The notes under the pieces were generated by a model. The model saw only the letters and a list, made by a program, of their open reading frames with translations. It did no database searches and had not been told where the DNA came from. The translations under genes were made by a program, and so were the position numbers. From Anthoceros angustus (taxonomy: Eukaryota; Streptophyta; Anthocerotopsida; Anthocerotales; Anthocerotaceae), in the NCBI GenBank assembly GCA_010909165.1, contig MU008152.1:496001-560000 (forward strand): a stretch of DNA of 64,000 nucleotides, read 5' to 3'. Below are positions 44,777 to 56,042 of the stretch, piece after piece. Every line of letters starts with the position of its first letter. Position 1 is the stretch's first letter.

Positions 44777-47028
44777 TGATCCTCGAAAGCATTGCTGATA
44801 TACTCACCTCCATTATCTGTCCTTAAAATACGGACCTTTGAACCTGTCTGACGCTGAGCAAATGTAACATACTGCTGGAATGTGGAAAGGGCTTCACTCT
44901 TATGATGAAGGACATAAATGCAGCAGTAACGACTCCATTCGTCGATAAAGGTAATGAAGTAAGAGGCACCACCAAAAGATGCTGTTGACATGGGTCCACA
45001 TATGTCGCTGTGGATGGTATGTAACAGGCTAGTGGCTCTAGACAGGTGCTTGTCCTTGTAAGGTTGAGAAATGGCTTTGCTAGTTTGACAGGCGTCACAA
45101 AAGGCATGTTCATCAAAGGAAAAAGAAAGGGGTTCCCTAAATACCTCATTTTTAATAAGAGCATATAACTTGTGGAAGTTCACATGACCAAGTCTGCAGT
45201 GCCAGAGTTGGGTAGGTGTCAGGTGAGGGCTAGTTGCTACATGAACTGAAACTGAAGGTATGAAACTCCTAACATCCAGCAAATACAGGTCATTATAGGG
45301 AATACCAGAGAAGATTTCTGACCAGTTGCCTAACTGTGAGATAGAGCACCCTGTGTGATCAAAACACACACGACAAGCATGCTCCTGAGACAACTTAAGC
45401 ACGGACATAAGGTTCTTAGTCATGGATGGCACAAAAAGAACGCCAGACAGAATAAGAGTGGACTTTTGTGGAAGTTGGACCATGACTGAACCAGTACCTT
45501 TGATGGCTAAGCCACTGTCATCACCAAGCAAGACAAACTGTCTATCATCAGAAGCTGCTTTGAAGGTACAAAATGCTGTTTTATCAAAACAAATGTGACT
45601 AGTTGCTCTTGAGTCTAAGAACCACATGTCTGTTTGTATCTAAATAGATGAAAGGAAAACAGCAAGAATGGTAGGTGCTTTGACAGTCGAGGTAGATTTG
45701 GTGGAGGCAATGTTTGATTCAGCAGGTGCTTCCCTCTTAGGCTCGCCTGCCTTCTTCTTTCTGCAATCACGCTCATAGTGACCAGGTATTTTGCACCAAT
45801 TGCAGCTAAAAGTCTTACGCTGCAAGTTGGGCTGTCGAATAGTTGATGGAGCACCTCTGCCCCTGCCTCCACGTCCATGCCAATAACCTCTGCCTCTTGA
45901 CGAGAAAAGGACTCTGTTGCTGTTGGAGATCTGACCCTTAGATTTGTTCAGGCCTCTTGTGCACTCTTCAGCTAACAATGCTCCAAAGACGTCCTCAAGT
46001 GATATATTCGGTACTCCAGCTCCAGCAGCTTGCTGTGCTGAAGCAATGATAGCATGTTGTACACTTGTGAAATGAGAAAAGTTCTCTGGCAATGATGCCA
46101 AGAATCCTGTTGCCGCCTGAACCTCTGTGAGGACTGTCCCACAATAAGCGAGGTTAGCACGTGCAGTCCTGAATTTATTTATATAAGATTCAACAGACTC
46201 ACTCTCCTTCATTCTGAGATAAAAGAAATCTCGGAATGAGTGTATCAAGGATGCTGAACTCTTGTCCTTGTAGATCTTGGTAAAATTACTCCACACAACT
46301 GCAGAGGTCACCGCATTCAAAGTGTGAGGCATCATAGTCTTATCTAGAGAAGCAATGATAATCGAACGTGCACGCCTGTCCTTCCGCTTCCAAGCTAGGA
46401 CATTGTCAGCATTCGTCTGAGTTGGGACAGGCGATTGCTCACTCCCATCAACAACTCCCATGAGTTCATTCTCCTCCAGTATTTGGGTAAGCCTCATAGA
46501 CCAGACTGAATAGTCTGTGCCATTGAAACGGTCTCGATCCTTGAAGTCAATCTTCAGGGTATCAGGAAGTGGAGCAACAGGTTGAGCCATAGCAGCAAGA
46601 GTCACGCCTGGGTTCGGAAGAGGGTTGCCAAATCCCGATCCTGTTGTGGCTCCTTGCTGCTGTTGAACACTAGTTGTCGAAGATGAGGCTCTAGAAGAGA
46701 GTCCCCATCGCCAGGCCCGATGAAGAATCATGAGTTGTGTTGGCTCTGCGTGTGCAACGTACAACAACCCAGAAGAATCAGTAAAAAGTGTTCCAGGACC
46801 CAAAGTCCCAAAGATGCCGGTGTAGCCAAGGAAAGGAGTGACGCCTGGTTGGAAGAATCGGTCCTCAGGAAGAACCGGTCTTCGATGCCGCCGCTCCGGA
46901 GATGTAGGTTCCCTCGGCTCTTCAAGCGGTGTCTCAGCAGTGTCACGGGATGGGGTGACAAGGCCGGTAGCACTCAAATCAAGATCATCATCATCATCAT
47001 CGAAGTCGGGTTGCATCCCTACAGACAA
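44777..47028 (-). pseudogene. Gag and protease/early integrase of copia element 3
   Basis: Gag 47028-45640 is an intact 462-codon frame: acidic start (DFDDDDDDLDLS), Gag body (FNGTDYSVWSMRLTQILEEN, DKTMMPHTLN), Gly/Arg-rich tract and knuckle CNWCKIPGHYERDC. An in-frame TAG at 45640-45642 separates it from protease, where the active site reads WFLDSRATSHIC (D-S-G changed to D-S-R). Integrase follows (LWHCRLGHVNF, HSDICGP, RTDNGGEY) until the nested TIR element cuts it at 44772. Confidence 0.92.
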
Positions 47029-47508
47029 GCTATCAGCAGTGATGGCGGGGATTCAAATCTGACGAAGTCCTCCTCCTCATCTTGCCAGCCTCAAGAGCTT
47101 TGTGTGTCAGGCAATTTAAGTGAATTTGTCGGATGGATTCACTTAAGCCGTCGAAAAGATCTTGCAGGCGCTCGACCTTGGAGTGTAGGTCCTGAATCTC
47201 CCTGCCTTCTTGTAGTCGGGGTCTGAGAGCAGAATCTGTGCGCGGTTGGTGATGTGAGAGCCTCTTCTAGAACAAGGTATGTCTGGGATGGTCTCTCGTC
47301 GGTGCGAGGTGACAGGAGATTGCAGAGAGGTAAGGTATTCCTCTTCACGACAATCCAGCAGCAACTCCTCCGACTCGGGTGTGGGAGTTCTCCTCACTGC
47401 TCCCCCACGGATCACAGATCACAACCCTACACTTCGGCATGATTCCCTCCGTGGCATCGACCTAAGATTGCCATTGCTCGCAAGTCAGATCGGGATGCAT
47501 ACAACCAG

Positions 47509-47520
47509 GCTCTGATACCA
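47509..47520 (-). other. Primer-binding site of copia element 3
   Basis: TGGTATCAGAGC directly after the 5' LTR on the minus strand; initiator Met-tRNA type. Confidence 0.9.
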
Positions 47521-47724
47521 TAAAGCGGATTGGAGTGCGGAGAGAGCCACACCGCGCTAGGAGGGGAACGAGCATGAGTGCAAAAACAAGTGACGGTTAC
47601 ATTTACAGAGTTTGTTACATACTGTAGAGGTCCCCAGGTAACGGTTAGGCTTGAGAGTAACTGCCTATGAGTCTAGCATGATAACCCTATCAGCATTGTT
47701 ATCAGGGTTATGATATCTCCTTTA
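47521..47724 (-). repeat. 5' LTR of copia element 3
   Basis: 204 bp, partner of 38761-38962; followed by target duplication GATAT. Confidence 0.93.
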
Positions 47725-47900
47725 GATATAAACCTCAAAAAGGCTCGCACGATAGGGCGCACATTCCTGAAAAGCCTGAGCAACAAGGTGTATCCCGCAG
47801 AAGGCCGGAGCATCGTGATGGCTGCCTTTGCGAGAGGCGCCATCGCCACGCTGAGGCCCCAAGTAGACCGGGCCACATTCGCCGGCATGGCCTGTGAGTA

Positions 47901-48660
47901 GAATGGAGGAGAACCAGCAGTGATTGACGCCTCCTTTGATAGCATCAACGGTGTTTGTTTGTACCGATAGTGAAGCCATGCATATGACTGGGTCTCACGG
48001 TCCTGTGCCCGTCCTCCGTCCCGCTGGTCCTCTGCGCCACCGTCCTCTAGTCCTCTGGTCCTCTGAGGCACGCAGTTGAGGACGAGACCGCTGACGAACA
48101 TGTATGCTTGAGTCCCCGGCCGCCCGGCCTCGACGAGGCTCTTGAAGCCGACGCTAGGCTCGCTTTGCGGGCCCGATATCCTCGCACTCGGTCCCCGAAT
48201 CGCCAGGCCAAGCAATCGGATTCCTTGCCTGTGGGACATCCACCGCATTTCTTCGCTCAAGTCCACCGGTGGACTCGGTCCAAATGCAGTCAGCTCATGA
48301 TTCCTCGATGGCGGCCTATGATGATAATCATGGACATCGTATGGACTCTCATGAGTTTGTCCAAGCATCCAAGCCATTCCAACACTCTTTCAGCCCCTTG
48401 ACCCTCCCCCACCGCCTCCGCTCACTATCCTCGATTATCAAAAGAAATCTCCTTTTCTTACGTCCGTGATATGACCTTCCAAGTTAAACATAATCCTTGA
48501 GAGCTCCAACAATCTTGGGTCTCCCTTAGACTCCGCTAACACTGCGATCTCGTCTCGATTCATGACATGCTGCGCATTGCATGGCGATTCACTAGCAAAG
48601 TACATGAAGACTAAAATTTGAGCATCCATGGAAAGGGATTAACTCACCGTATGCCAGTTC
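47901..48660 (-). pseudogene. GLDPR-family 3' fragment
   Basis: On the minus strand it contains a diverged acidic-tail exon (PPVDLSEEMRWMSH then RLLGLA) and, at about 48440-48540, the last-exon motif GDPRLLELSRIMFNL. No intact frame joins them. The sequence around 47935 (GCATCAACGGTGTTTGTTTG) recurs at 58665, another scrambled copy. Confidence 0.6.
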
Positions 48661-48767
48661 GTGACTAGACTGACGCTGTACATGTACAGCCTTGAGTCCC
48701 CGGCCCGGGCCTCGACGAGGCTTAAGTCAGAAGGCCACCGCTTGTGGGCCCGATATCCTCAAACCCT

Positions 48768-49783
48768 GTAGCTGAGCGCGGCGAGGAAAAGAGTAATTTA
48801 TTGGTGAACAAGATGAGGTGAAGTACACAATCGCGCGTAGTTGCAATCGTCGATGTTTTACTGCTGCCTGCTACCATCAACTACCGGGGTATGAGCCCGA
48901 TCTAATCAAACTCGAACCGTGCCCTAGCTGATCCGTGAGCGCCCAGCGCCACTCTGCTCCAACACTCCCCCTCGCTCAGGATCTACCTGTGTCTTCAGCT
49001 TGAAACCGATAGCGTCCGTGCCCAATGCGCGCAGCTGGTTGTGAGCCTATCGTCCAGTACCTGAGCTGGAGGAGAAATGCCGGAGTTGCACTCCCCCTCA
49101 ATTTGAAATTGAGGAAGCTTGACGTCTTCCTCCCAAGTAGGCCTCCTTACTTGTGAGTCCGATGCCGACAACGTGCTTCTTGTGCAGGGGCTTGGGAAGC
49201 TTGCACACCTTGCTCGGATCTTTCACGAATCCTGGTGGTTGTGACATGTCCCTTCCGTAGTGACTTAACCCCCTAGACGGTAACTAGATTACGGTGGTTA
49301 CGCGTTAACCGTCTGCTGATTGCCACCGCCCCGAGACCTTCCAAGAACGATGCTCGAGCTATGCTGTCTCTGCACTTTATGCAGATTGCTGATCTTGGAG
49401 GCGTCGCATTGCTCGCTGGCGCGAAAGCCGCCGGAGTGCGGCGCCGAGGCATCGCGCAGTCCACAAGATCGTTGAATCCCATTGCGGTTGGTTCGTTCGA
49501 GCTCCATCCCGCGAGATCGATGCAGACCACGCGCGCGGAGCCGAGGCGATGCCGAAGAACGGGGAAGGCTGTCGCTCTGATACCATAAAGCGGAGCGCGA
49601 TGCAGGAAAGAGTAATTTATTGGTGAACAAGATGAGCTTTGGCACAATCAAGTGCGTGTAGTTGCAATCGTCTCAACTGCTTTGCTACGGTTCGCTGCTA
49701 CCATCAACTACCGGGTACGAGCCCGATCTAATCAAACTCAACGGCCTTCTGCCGATCCGTGAGCGCCAGCCACTCGCTCAACA
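48768..49783 (-). mobile_element. 1-kb non-autonomous copia derivative (element 4a)
   Basis: LTRs at about 48768-48964 and 49586-49783 start TGTTG and end CTTTA on the minus strand. Primer site TGGTATCAGAGC at 49585-49574 and polypurine tract GAGGGGGAG by 48965. Only about 620 bp lie between them, with an RT scrap (SQPPGFVKDPSKVCKLPKPL). No target duplication is clear. Confidence 0.85.
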
Positions 49784-50690
49784 CCCGGGCTTGTCCAGAT
49801 CGTAAGGGGCAAGGTCGATTCTCGCCACCGGAGATATCCATGTGCTTTCGCCTTCAAGTCCACCGTGGACTCGGTCCAACTGGCCAAGCTCATGATGGCT
49901 CGATTCTGTGATCCCGAGTACTGTGATTTCTCACCGAGCCATTTTCGCGACATGCCCTCTGTACCTCCTCGCGCAATCATCCGGAAATGCTTTACCCAGT
50001 CAAGCAGGCTGCCCTATTCTTCCTCTCGTGGCTGCAGCTCACCCATTGTACAACTCGAGTCACATCCAGACCGGCGGCGGCGCTTCCTCTCGGCCCATGC
50101 ATAAGCATGCCCTCGAGGCCGGGTCTCATGTTCCACCTCCGGTGCCTCCATCCGCAGTCTCTCCTCGCATGTTGCCTCCTGCGCCAAATCGGAGCAGTCC
50201 GGGCACCTCTCCTCCTCCTTGCCTGGGAGCGTAGAAGCAGCCATGCTGTGGTCGGATCTTGTCCTGTCCTGGGCATATCCGCCGATCCGGGATTCGAAGG
50301 TTGCCCAATCCACTTGCACCTCTGCGCGTGGCGATGGCCCCTCCGCAAAGCAGAGGCTCACGTGGCTCCAATTTTGCCTTTGTGAGGATACACCTTGTTC
50401 CTTAGGGTTTTCGAAATGGGAGCCTATGGTGCTAGCATGAGGTTGATGGGACCACGATGGCCGGCCCAGAACTCGTCCATCAAGTCCTGCTAGGTCACAA
50501 TCCGGGACCGGTGTCTCGGGTCAAGGCCTTGATCACTCGGCCCATGCCGGAGAAGTGAGCCTTGTCGAACACGGGCGTCCTCCTTCCGGCGAACGCTCCA
50601 GCCATCGCCTTCGCGCACGCTGCTGCCGCCTTGGTCGCACCATATGATGCCTCGCTCAGGTCAGGTCTAACTACCAAACCGCCGCTGCCT
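49784..50690 (-). pseudogene. GLDPR-family pseudogene (block I)
   Basis: Minus strand. The start region resembles the KAMAGAFAGRRTPVFDKAHF segment, then INLRRASTIELPFLK-like and VDWATF-like pieces, then a tail toward the copia derivative. Many small indels; no intact frame. Confidence 0.65.
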
Positions 50691-51060
50691 CGCCTCTAGT
50701 GGCGCCAGAGGAGGCAAAGAAGCGGAGGACAAAGTACATACATACTTCACACCCCACCCAATTCCAGGTTCATAACTTAACGGTTTCAGACCCATGAAAT
50801 CCTTGTCCTTTTAGTTAGGTTTTAGTTAGGGTTCATAACTACGTATTTATCATTCTTATGGCCGTTACAACTTAGAACGTGATGGTCATAGGTACTACCA
50901 CCTGACTTCTCATGGTATTTCAATGTTCACCAGATGACATGACAATTTGACTAGTGCTGTTTCTAGGCCTTACAGTCTTGTACATACTGTATGTGTGTTT
51001 GTCCTTTCAATGTTTATAGGTCCTACAACTGTGTTTTTACGGCTGTTTCTGGGCGCTGCT
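50691..51060. other. Divergent gap in block I
   Basis: Lies between the GLDPR pseudogene (minus) and the plus-strand exon. Contains TTTTAGTTAGGTTTTAGTTAGG and CATTCTTATGGCCGTTACAA. Repeated almost unchanged at about 53830-54190 in block II. No gene seen. Confidence 0.4.
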
Positions 51061-51069
51061 TCTGGTTTA

Positions 51070-51341
51070 ACCCTGTGCAAGTCTGGCGAGAACTAGAAAC
51101 AGCAATAGGCAGCAGAGGCTACAGGGAGACGCCCAAAACACCATCACCCAGCACGTACATAAGGAATAGCCAAATTGGCTCTCCTGGACCATCATACGGA
51201 ATGGGCAGTTGCTTTCCAGGTGTGATGGATCCCAGCTGCCTGGAGGGAGTTGGCCTTGCAGGGGAGAAGGTGCAGGAGTCGCTGTGGCCGGATATAATTT
51301 GGGACCTGCAAAGATTGTCATGGGACAGCCAGTTGTCGGAG
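51070..51341 (+). CDS. Exon of the SIM-containing gene, block I copy
   Basis: An open frame reads VWRELETAIGSRGYRETPK ... DIIWDLQRLSWDSQLS and ends at a donor GA|GTGAGT. It looks identical to the block II exon, but here the second exon is missing: the block ends and the next one begins. A partial gene. Confidence 0.5.
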
Positions 51342-51844
51342 TGAGTCACACAGGACGAGGCCCGAGACTTTGATGAGCTGGCAGCTATGATGATAATCCT
51401 GTACTGTATGGACTCTTATGGGTTTGGTATGGACTCTCATGAGTTTGTCCAAGCATCCAAGCCATTCCAACACTCTTTCAGCCCCTTGACCCTCCCCGCC
51501 TCCTGCTCACTATCCTCGACAAAGAAATCTCCTTTCTTCGTCCCGTGATATGACCTTCCCAAGTTAAACATAATCCTTGAGAGCTCCAACAATCTTGGGT
51601 CTCCCTTAGACTCCGCTAACACTGCGATCTGCCTCGTCATGACATGCTGCGCATTGCATGGCGATCACTAGCAAAGTACATGAAGACTAAATTTGAGCAT
51701 CCATGGAAAGGGATTAACTCACGGCAGGCACGGCGTTCGTGGATTTAGACCCGACGCTGTACATGTACGCTTGAGTCCTAGCGGGCCTCGACGAGGCTCA
51801 AGTCGGACACACCGCTTGCTGTGGGCCCGATATCCTCAAACCTG

Positions 51845-52850
51845 TAAAGCTGAGCGATGGCAGGAAAAGAGTAATTTATTGGTGAACAAGATGAGGTGAA
51901 GTACACAATCGCGCGTAGTTGCAATCGTCGATGTTTTGTCATGTCTGCTACCATCAACTACCGGGGGTATGAGCCCGATCTAATCAAACTCGAACTGCCC
52001 TAGCCGATCCGTGAGCGCCAGCCACTCGCTCCAACACTCCCCTCGCTCGTGATCTACCCGTGTCCCCGCCTTGAAACCGCAGCGTCCTGCGCCAATGCGC
52101 TGCACTTGTTGTGAGCCTATCGTCCAAGACTGGAGGAGAAATGCCGAGTTGCACTCCCTCAATTTGAAATTGAGGAAGCTTGACGCCTCCCAAGTAGGCC
52201 TCCTTACTTGTGGAGTCCGGCGTACAACGTGCTTCTTGTGCAGGGCTTGGGAAGCTTGCACACCTTGCTCGGATCTTCACGAATCTCGGTGGTTGTGACA
52301 CGTCCTTCCAGTAGTGACTTAACCCCTAGACGGTAACTAGATTACGGGTGGTTACTGCATTATTAACCATGCTTGGTGAACAAGGCATTGCCGGGCGTCG
52401 TCTGAGACCTTCCAAGAACGATGCTCGAGCTAGCCTTGTCTCGCACTTTATGCATTGTCGATCTTGAGGCGTCAGCTCAAGCGCGAAAGCCGGAGCGCGC
52501 CGAGGCATCGCGCAGTCCACAAGATCGTTGAATCCCATTGCGGTTGGTTCGTTCGAGCTCCATCCCGCGAGATCGATGCAGACCACGTGCGCGGAGCCGA
52601 GGTGATGCCGAAGAATGGGGAAGGCTGTCGCTCTGATACCATAAAGCGGAGCGCGATGCAGAGGAAAAGAGTAATTTATTGGTGAACAAGATGAGCTTAA
52701 GTACACAATCGCGCGTAGTTGCAATCGTCTCGAACTGCTTTGCTACGGGTTTGCCTCTGCTACCATCAACTACCGGGCAATGGTGCCCGATCTAATCAAA
52801 CTCGAACTGCCCTGCCGATCCGTGAGCGCCAGCCGCCACTCGCTCCAACA
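51845..52850 (-). mobile_element. 1-kb non-autonomous copia derivative (element 4b)
   Basis: Duplicate of element 4a within block II: LTRs at 51845-52036 and 52642-52850, primer site at 52641-52630. It sits at the same place in the same host sequence, so it was copied with the block rather than inserted independently. Confidence 0.85.
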
Positions 52851-53770
52851 CACAGGGCTTGTCCAGGATCGTGGTGCAAGCCGATTCTCGCCACCGGAGA
52901 TATCCATGTGCGCGCTTCGTCCTTCAAGTCCACTGTGGACTCGGTCCAACTGGCCAAGCTCATGATGGCTCGATTCGATCCCGAGTACTGTGATTTCTCA
53001 CCGAGCTACTTTCTGCGACATGCCCTCTGTACCTCCTCGCGCAATCATCCCGAAATGCTTTACTCAGCTTCGCCTGTACATTATTCTTCCTCTCGTGGCT
53101 GCAGCTCACCCATTGTACAACTCGAGTCACATCTGCATTCTGCTCAAGGGCGCTGGCCCTCCTCTCGCCCACATGCATAAGCATGCCCCGAGGCCGGGTC
53201 TCATGTTCCACCTCCGGTGCCTCCATCCCGCGGTTCTCCTCGCATGTTGCCTCCTGCGCCAAATCGGAGCAGTCCGGGCAGCCTCCTCCTCCTTGCCCGG
53301 GAGCGTATGTAAACCATGCTGTGGTCGGATCTTGTCCTGTCCTGGGCATATCCGCCTCGGATGGGATTCGAAGGCGAAGGTTGCCCAATCCACTTGCAGA
53401 CCTCTGCGCGTGGCGATGGCCCTCTCAAGCAGAGGCTCACGTGGCTCCAATTTCTGCCTTTGTGAGGATACACCTTGTTCCTTAGGGTTTTCAGAAATGG
53501 GAGCTCTATGGTGCTAGCACGTCTGAGGTTGATGGGACCACGATGGCCGGCCCAGCCGAACTCGTCCATCAAGTCCTGCTAGGTCACAATCTGGTCCAAG
53601 GGACGGGTGTCTCTTGGGTCAAGGCCTTGATCACTCTGGCCCATGCTGGAGAAGTGAGCCTTGTCGAACACGGGCGTCCTCCTCCTTCGGGCGAACGCCT
53701 AGCCATCGCCGCTGCTGCACGCTGCCGCCTTGGTCGCACCATATGATGCCTCGCTCAGGTCAGGTCTTCT
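52851..53770 (-). pseudogene. GLDPR-family pseudogene (block II)
   Basis: Minus strand. Pieces include MDEFGWAGHRGPINLRRAS, IELPFLKTLRNKVYPHKG and a VDWATFAF-like segment, joined by frameshifts. A better-preserved duplicate of 49784-50690. Confidence 0.7.
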
Positions 53771-54201
53771 AACTACCAAACCGCTGCTCTCTGCTCTCTG
53801 CTCTCTAGTGGCGCCAACAGAGGAGGCAAAGAAGCGGGAGGACAAAGTACATACATACTTCACACCCCACCCAATTCCAATTCCTAACTTAACGGGTTTC
53901 AGACCTACAGAAACCCTGAATTGTCCTTTTAGTTAGGTTTTAGTTAGGGTTCATAACTACGTATTTATCATTCTTATGGCCGTTACAACTTAGAATTGTG
54001 ATGGTCATAGGTACCTACTCACTCCGATTCTCATGGTAGAAGCCAATGTTCACCAGATGACATGACAATTTGACTAGTGCTGTTTCTAGGCCTTACAGTC
54101 TTGTACATATTGTATGTGGATTTGTCCTTTCAATGTTTATAGGTCCTACAACTGTGTTTTTTTACGGCTCCCGTTTCTGGGGCGGCCGCTTCTGCGGTTT
54201 A

Positions 54202-54811
54202 ACCCTGTGCAAGTCTGGCGAGAACTAGAAACAGCAATAGGCAGCAGAGGCTACAGGGAGACGCCCAAAACACCATCACCCAGCACGTACATAAGGAATA
54301 GCCAAATTGGCTCTCCTGGACCATCATACGGAATGGGCAGTTGCTTTCCAGGTGTGATGGATCCCAGCTGCCTGGAGGGAGTTGGCCTTGCAGGGGAGAA
54401 GGTGCAGGAGTCGCTGTGGCCGGATATAATTTGGGACCTGCAAAGATTGTCATGGGACAGCCAGTTGTCGGAGTGAGTCACACAGGACGAGGCCCGAGAC
54501 TTTGATGAGCTCAGGCAAGCAGCTATGATGATAATCCTGTACTGTATGGACTCTTATGGGTTTGGTATGGACTCTCATGGGTTTGTCATGGAACAACTGG
54601 GTCGCACAGCGTGAAGGAGGAGACAAGGGATTCCTGCCGATCTGATCATGAAATATCCTTCGCAGTGTGGATGTCTAGCCGGCAGGAGTCCAAGAGGAAC
54701 AAACCAGCCATTCCACCCGATTCTGAAATTATTATTCTCGATGATGACTCGGACGATGACAAGCCACAAATTTCTGGCCTTGCAGACATGTACAGGGTGG
54801 ACAAACTGTGA
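54202..54811 (+). CDS. SUMO-interacting-motif gene, 3' exons (block II)
   Basis: Exon up to 54472 (ELETAIGSRGYRE ... LQRLSWDSQLS), donor GA|GTGAGT, acceptor CGCACAG at 54609, exon 54610-54811 in phase. The last exon contains PPDSEIIILDDDSDDD, a textbook SUMO-interacting motif: four hydrophobic residues then acids and Ser. Ends at TGA 54809-54811. The 5' exon(s) were not found. It resembles in style, not in sequence, the acidic exon of the AT-hook gene at 14.9-15.5 kb. Probably nuclear (inference). Confidence 0.55.
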
Positions 54812-54814
54812 TTG

Positions 54815-54955
54815 AAACAGTCAGTTCAGGAAACAAAGTGTGAATGTGCAGGGAAACAAACTGTGACTGAAACAGTCAGTGCAGGGAAACAAACTGTGAC
54901 TGAAACTGTCAGTGCAGGGAAACAAACTGTGAATGAAACTGTCAGTGGAGGGACG
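54815..54955 (+). repeat. 36-bp tandem repeat encoding GKQTVTETVSA
   Basis: GGGAAACAAACTGTGACTGA followed by AACAGTCAGTGCA recurs about four times. In one frame it gives a 12-residue Thr/Val-rich repeat. The stop of the SIM gene falls at the edge of this array, where the frame is one base out of step, so the array may once have been coding. Confidence 0.8.
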
Positions 54956-55390
54956 GAGTACAAGAGGCTACCAGCAGGCTCTTGCTTTATCGGCTGGGGT
55001 GCTGTATGCTGGACTCGGAGCATTGCCAGGCGAAGGAAGTGGGCAAGTTGGCGTCAAGGCTCATCTTCCACCGGAGGCTTTGGGAGTGCCCACAGTGACG
55101 GAAGCGCAAGGATGGATGTCGTTTGCTGGCGTGGATCAGAGGAGGGCTAAGAGGCGTCGTCCTGGGAAGAAGCAGCCAGTTGAGGACACAGAGATCATTA
55201 TCTGAGCTCCGATGAGTCCTCGGATGAGAAACCGGTTGGTCCGCTCGTCTCTGATAAGTGTTTGATCCTTAGCTCAGGTGGCGAGCCTGCTGAGAAGCAG
55301 CGGCGGGCTGTTCGTCGTTTTGATGTTTACACTGTAAACATTCACATGGTATGCAACACGTGGAATACAACCGTCAGACATTGTTCTGAA
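54956..55390 (+). pseudogene. Second SIM-type coding fragment
   Basis: A frame reads LSAGVLYAGLGALPGEGSG ... RAKRRRPGKKQPVEDTEIII, then TGA at 55203. With one more base the same stretch would continue SSDESSDEKP, i.e. a SUMO-interacting-like motif as in the AT-hook gene's SSDGSSDEE. One-base loss or consensus error cannot be told apart. Confidence 0.5.
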
Positions 55391-55399
55391 CCGCCATAG

Positions 55400-55640
55400 T
55401 GCCCAGTATTGATGACATTGAGCGAATGTCAGACATGCCGGACGTCGTCATGCTGCGCATTGCTTGCATTGAGGAGCAACGTACGTGAAAACTCTGAAAT
55501 TTGAGAATCCATGGAAAGGAATCAACTCACCGGGAGAAGCAGCGATGCTCTCAGGTACAGGACGACACTCTGGAGGCCCCCAGAGTGCCCAATATACGTC
55601 TCCCCTAGGCCTGGAGCCTGTTCCCTGAGGTGTATGAGTT
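55400..55640 (-). pseudogene. GLDPR-family tail fragment
   Basis: Around 55530-55580, on the minus strand, it encodes GGLQSVVLYLRASLLLP followed by a GTGAGT-like donor, matching the exon end of the copy at 60.2 kb (LQSVVLYLGATLLLP). Confidence 0.5.
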
Positions 55641-56042
55641 TGCTAGTTGCATGAGTGAGCAGTCCATGTATCCATGAAATTGACCTGTAGAACAAAGTGG
55701 TATCCCACTGTACCTGAACAGGTCTGTGCAGACAGATATGTGGCTTGCATATAAATCTCCTGGTCAGGTTGTCAGTTGCTGCTGTGGGCTTCTGTTGCTC
55801 CTGAGTAAGGCCTGCCAAGCCCCTGAAGGAACAGGAGTTCGACTGATGCTTTTGTCTGGTCAAAAGGCATGGACGCTTGAGTGGCAGGAGACGCCCTTTA
55901 CACTTAAGGGTTGTGGCTCCTGACGTGATTTCTGTGGGCAAGTATGTCAAATAGATTGTTGCAGACAGCCCGCAGATTGTTGCAGATCGAAAGTAGCTTG
56001 CTACAGACTTTGAGAAGACAGAGACTGGGATGGTGGCACTTC

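Larger units (their letters stand above)
38761..47724 (-). mobile_element. Complete copia insertion (element 3), 8964 bp, TSD GATAT
   Basis: 5' LTR 47724-47521, primer site TGGTATCAGAGC at 47520-47509, gag-pol on the minus strand, an opposite-strand accessory gene, polypurine tract AGAGGGAG (38970-38963), 3' LTR 38962-38761. Target duplication GATAT at 38756-38760 and 47725-47729. The LTRs begin TAAAGGAG and end CGCTTTA. The length includes a nested 2362-bp TIR element; without it the copia is about 6.6 kb. It is a different family from element 2 but shares the layout. Confidence 0.93.
32255..47900 (+). pseudogene. GLDPR-family copy split by two copia insertions
   Basis: Three short pieces join when both elements and one copy of each target duplication are removed: 32270-32334 (RGLDPRNRHTERI), 38714-38760 (QDLVEEFGSCKAD) and 47730-47900 (INLKKARTIGRTFLKSLSNK, then FARGAIAT). 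The order and spacing match A1 (reverse complement of about 19480-19720). So one GLDPR gene was hit twice within 52 bp. Homology fades after about 47900, where a stop follows. Confidence 0.9.
48341..54565. repeat. 3.1-kb tandem segmental duplication (48341-51428 and 51429-54565)
   Basis: The two blocks and their end share the boundary TATGGACTCTCATG(A/G)GTTTGT at 48340, 51428 and about 54565. Each block contains, left to right, a GLDPR last-exon fragment, a 1-kb copia derivative, a GLDPR pseudogene (minus) and a plus-strand exon. The blocks differ by many short indels, yet the plus-strand exon (51070-51341 versus 54202-54472) appears identical. Confidence 0.9.

Noticed and set aside
48768-52850. 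Target-site duplications for the 1-kb copia derivatives
   Set aside because: Flanking 5-mers do not match (ACCTG versus CACAG in 4b), so none is claimed.
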